Source: Marinobacter sp. S6332 (GTDB lineage Bacteria > Pseudomonadota > Gammaproteobacteria > Pseudomonadales > Oleiphilaceae). From it: a stretch of DNA of 64,000 nt. Location of the stretch: positions 116,797-180,796 of the forward strand of contig NZ_JALKAP010000008.1 of NCBI RefSeq assembly GCF_023016045.1, read 5' to 3'. Positions 62,054-64,000 of this stretch are shown piece after piece. A model generated the notes under the pieces. That model was not told where the DNA came from, did no database searches, and saw only the letters and a list, made by a program, of their open reading frames with translations. A program made the translations under genes and the position numbers. Position 1 is the stretch's first letter. Each line of letters opens with the position of its first letter.

Positions 62054-63706
62054 ATGAATTCAACGGCTTCCACTCCTCATTCCAACGCAACTTCTGACTC
62101 GGCTCTGGCCGAGGAGAATGCGTTGTTGCGGGCGCAGCTGGATGCCCAAACGGAAGCGATTCGGCAGCTGACCCATCAACTGGACTGGTTCAAAAAGCAG
62201 CTGTTCGGCCCCAAATCCGAGAAGCAGGTCTATGACCTACCGGGGCAGGATGACCTGTTCCAGCCGGAGGACGCCCCCACGCCGGAGAAGCCTGCTGATG
62301 AAGAAAAACGCATCATTAAGGCCTACCAGCGCGGCACCGGCAAAAAGCAGCGGGACGACGACTGTCTGAACGACACCGGCCTGCGCTTTACCGCCGATGT
62401 GCCGGTGGACGTCATTGAACACCTGCCACCAGAACTGACCGGCCCAGAGGCCGACCAGTACGAAGTGATCGGCAGCAAGACCACCTACCGGCTTGCCCAG
62501 CGGGCTTCCAGCTATGTGGTGCTCAAGTGCGAACGTCCGGTGTTCCGTCGTAAGGGAACCGAGAAGCCGATGACAACTCCGGCTCCGTTCAATGTGCTGG
62601 ACAATAGCCTGGCCGATGTCAGTCTGCTGGCCGGGTTGCTGGTAGACAAGTTCCAGTTCCATCTGCCGCTGTATCGTCAGCATCAGCGTATTCAGCAAGC
62701 GGGTATTACCGTGAGCCGCAGTACCCTTACGAATCTGGTTAAGCGTACCATCGACCTGCTTCGGCCCATTGTGGATGCACAGACCGACAGCGTCTTGCGC
62801 AGCCGGGTGCTGGCCATGGACGAAACGCCCATCAAGGCCGGCCACCAGGGCCGGGCAGGCCCGCAAAAAGGCAGGATGAAAACCGGCTGGTTCTGGCCGC
62901 TGTACGGCGATGCCGACGAAGTGGTGTTCACCTACTCGAACAGCCGCGGGCGTGCCCACATCGAAGACGTCCTCAGCGAATCGTTCAGCGGCACTCTGAT
63001 CAGTGACGGTTACGCGGCTTATGCCCGCTATGCCGCCGCTCAAAAAGATATTATCCACGCCCAATGCTGGGTGCACAGCCGCCGTTACTTTATCGAAGCG
63101 CAGAAGGATCATCCGGAGAAGGTCTCCGACGCACTGCAACAGATCGCGAAGTTATACCGGAATGAAGAGGCCATCAAAACTCAGGGGCTGACGGGTGAGA
63201 AGAAACGCCAGTACCGGCTGGATCACTCGAGGCCGGTGGTCAGCGGCTTCTTCCAGTGGTGTCGGGATCAGTTGGAACAAGGTGGCTTGGTGCCCAGCGA
63301 TCCACTGACCAAGGCCCTGAACTACGTGCTGAGCCGCGAAGCCAGCCTGACCGTGTTCCTGGAAGACCCCGACGTACAGCCAGACACCAACCACCTGGAA
63401 CGGGCCTTGCGGCCCATCCCAATGGGCAAGAAAAACTGGATGTTCTGCTGGACTGAATTGGGTGCGGAACATCTGGGGATCATCCAGAGCCTGATCAGCA
63501 CCTGCAAGCTGCACGATATTAACCCCTACACTTATCTGGTGGACGTGCTGCAGCGAATCAGCCAGCATCCGGCCAGTGAAGTCAGCGACCTGACGCCCCG
63601 ACTCTGGAAAACTCGATTCGCAGAGAACCCATTACGGGCACTAATCGAACCACGCCATCCTGATCGACAGAGCAAACAACCGGAGGTTAGCGTCCGTGCG
63701 CATTGA
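62054..63706 (+). CDS. tnpC: IS66 family transposase
   Basis: A 550-residue DDE transposase. A coiled-coil N-terminus (ALLRAQLDAQTEAIRQL) leads into WFKKQLFGPKSEK, followed by the zinc-finger-like region and the catalytic domain with Asp256 (VLAMDETPIKAG), Asp318 (ISDGYAAY) and Glu449 (TNHLERALR). The frame is unbroken. The ATG at 62054 is chosen; in-frame codons upstream overlap tnpB. A TATAAT at 62041-62046 lies just before it. Confidence 0.96.
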   Translation: MNSTASTPHSNATSDSALAEENALLRAQLDAQTEAIRQLTHQLDWFKKQLFGPKSEKQVYDLPGQDDLFQPEDAPTPEKPADEEKRIIKAYQRGTGKKQRDDDCLNDTGLRFTADVPVDVIEHLPPELTGPEADQYEVIGSKTTYRLAQRASSYVVLKCERPVFRRKGTEKPMTTPAPFNVLDNSLADVSLLAGLLVDKFQFHLPLYRQHQRIQQAGITVSRSTLTNLVKRTIDLLRPIVDAQTDSVLRSRVLAMDETPIKAGHQGRAGPQKGRMKTGWFWPLYGDADEVVFTYSNSRGRAHIEDVLSESFSGTLISDGYAAYARYAAAQKDIIHAQCWVHSRRYFIEAQKDHPEKVSDALQQIAKLYRNEEAIKTQGLTGEKKRQYRLDHSRPVVSGFFQWCRDQLEQGGLVPSDPLTKALNYVLSREASLTVFLEDPDVQPDTNHLERALRPIPMGKKNWMFCWTELGAEHLGIIQSLISTCKLHDINPYTYLVDVLQRISQHPASEVSDLTPRLWKTRFAENPLRALIEPRHPDRQSKQPEVSVRAH

Positions 63707-63971
63707 CGACATGAGCATCGAGCAGTTGCTGGAACTGAACCAGATCATCTGCCAGCGCATTGATGAACTGCGGGATCGGGAAAATCTGCAGGCACTGAGT
63801 CAGTTGCGGGTTGGCCTGAAGGTGACCTTCGAGGGCCGGGAAGGTCCGGTGTTTGGGATCGTCACCAAGATTAACCGCAAGAGTGTGATCGTGCTGGGCG
63901 ATGATGGCAGGACGCAGTACAAGGTCTCGCCAGAGTTACTACGGCCACTTCGTGATGTGAAGAAAAAGTAG
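63696..63971 (+). CDS. Fourth IS66 ORF, conserved small protein
   Basis: A 91-residue protein with a helical N-terminus (DDMSIEQLLELNQIICQRI) and a C-terminal strand-rich part (VGLKVTFEGREGPVFGIV, KSVIVLGDDGRTQYKVSP) that recalls a small KOW/SH3-like barrel. It starts with GTG, nine bases after GGAGG, and overlaps the end of tnpC by 11 bases. Not all IS66 elements carry such an ORF. Function unknown; an RNA- or DNA-binding helper is possible. Confidence 0.72.
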   Translation: MRIDDMSIEQLLELNQIICQRIDELRDRENLQALSQLRVGLKVTFEGREGPVFGIVTKINRKSVIVLGDDGRTQYKVSPELLRPLRDVKKK

Positions 63972-64000
63972 GTCAACTACGTCGTGGAATGAACGCTTAC

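Larger units (their letters stand above)
61309..64000 (+). mobile_element. IS66-family insertion sequence, complete
   Basis: Terminal inverted repeats are GTAAGCGTTCATTCCAAGAC at 61309-61328 (22 bases in all, one mismatch) and its complement ending at 64000. The GTAAGCG ends are the IS66 hallmark. Inside are tnpA, tnpB, tnpC and a fourth short ORF, all intact and overlapping. Length 2692 bases, normal for the family. The 8-base left flank is TTTTGATC; the right-hand target duplicate would lie just outside the window. Confidence 0.93.

Noticed and set aside
62237..63139. A 300-codon open frame on the minus strand opposite the IS66 transposase
   Set aside because: It arises from the GC-rich codon pattern of tnpC, and its protein shows no domain.
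1..64000. CRISPR array, toxin-antitoxin pair, prophage or restriction system
   Set aside because: No regularly spaced direct repeats, no phage genes and no recognisable defence enzymes were found; YajD is a stand-alone HNH protein.

Overview
The window is a stretch of chromosome from a gammaproteobacterium, most likely Marinobacter or a close relative. Three things point there. The aromatic/ribosomal cluster has the Pseudomonas-type order pheA-hisC-(tyrA/aroA fusion)-cmk-rpsA-ihfB. It is followed by lapA-lapB-pyrF. Several marine-type accessory genes are present, including an acyl-ACP-reductase-like protein, an Fe-dependent alcohol dehydrogenase beside a lipid-binding-like protein, and palindromic interspersed repeats. 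The genus is inferred, not proven. No rRNA, prophage, CRISPR array or recognisable defence system is present.

Layout. 1-9174: aromatic amino-acid genes, cmk, rpsA, ihfB, LPS-control genes lapAB and pyrF, all on the + strand. 9175-9780: two palindromic repeats in opposite orientation, then a tRNA-Asn. 9797-16100: aspartate aminotransferase, uvrB, and a divergent pair made of a GNAT/C39-peptidase fusion and an RLAN-type RimK-like ATP-grasp ligase. 16128-25291: CDF transporter, pyrD (behind an AT-rich, DnaA-box-containing gap), rmf, rlmKL, an outer-membrane barrel, an M18 aminopeptidase, a second identical tRNA-Asn and a YheT hydrolase. 25299-33361: tesA divergent from the ybbA-ybbP ABC exporter, a lone periplasmic binding protein, an SCP2-like/Fe-ADH operon and an M48 lipoprotein protease. 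33468-45902: paired hotdog thioesterases, htpG with a heat-shock promoter and a third palindromic repeat in its leader, catalase, dusC, an MBL hydrolase, class I aldolase, the 692-residue AAR-like protein, a DksA-type zinc finger, a DUF1499 protein and a methyltransferase. 45970-50398: an ECF sigma/anti-sigma pair with a likely secreted target, yajD, a small secreted protein and a CDGSH/glutamate-synthase-like fusion. 50420-56858: a seven-gene minus-strand operon (phnD-phnC-phnE-phnE-HAD phosphatase-DeoR regulator-GDPD lipoprotein) that looks like a regulated phosphoester or phosphonate uptake system. 57023-61287: MscS channel, an orphan binding protein, DUF3297, a periplasmic-sensing diguanylate cyclase and a small lipoprotein. 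61309-64000: a complete IS66-family element with four ORFs whose right end coincides with the window end.

Most of the window is housekeeping. The observations most worth following are the palindromic repeats, whose long outer arms differ between copies but stay self-complementary (one copy lies between the htpG heat-shock promoter and its start codon), the phn-type operon with its palindromic operator, and the AAR-like protein that keeps the reductase cysteine behind a long extra N-terminal half. Start codons were moved from the longest open frame wherever a Shine-Dalgarno sequence or a family N-terminus argued for it.
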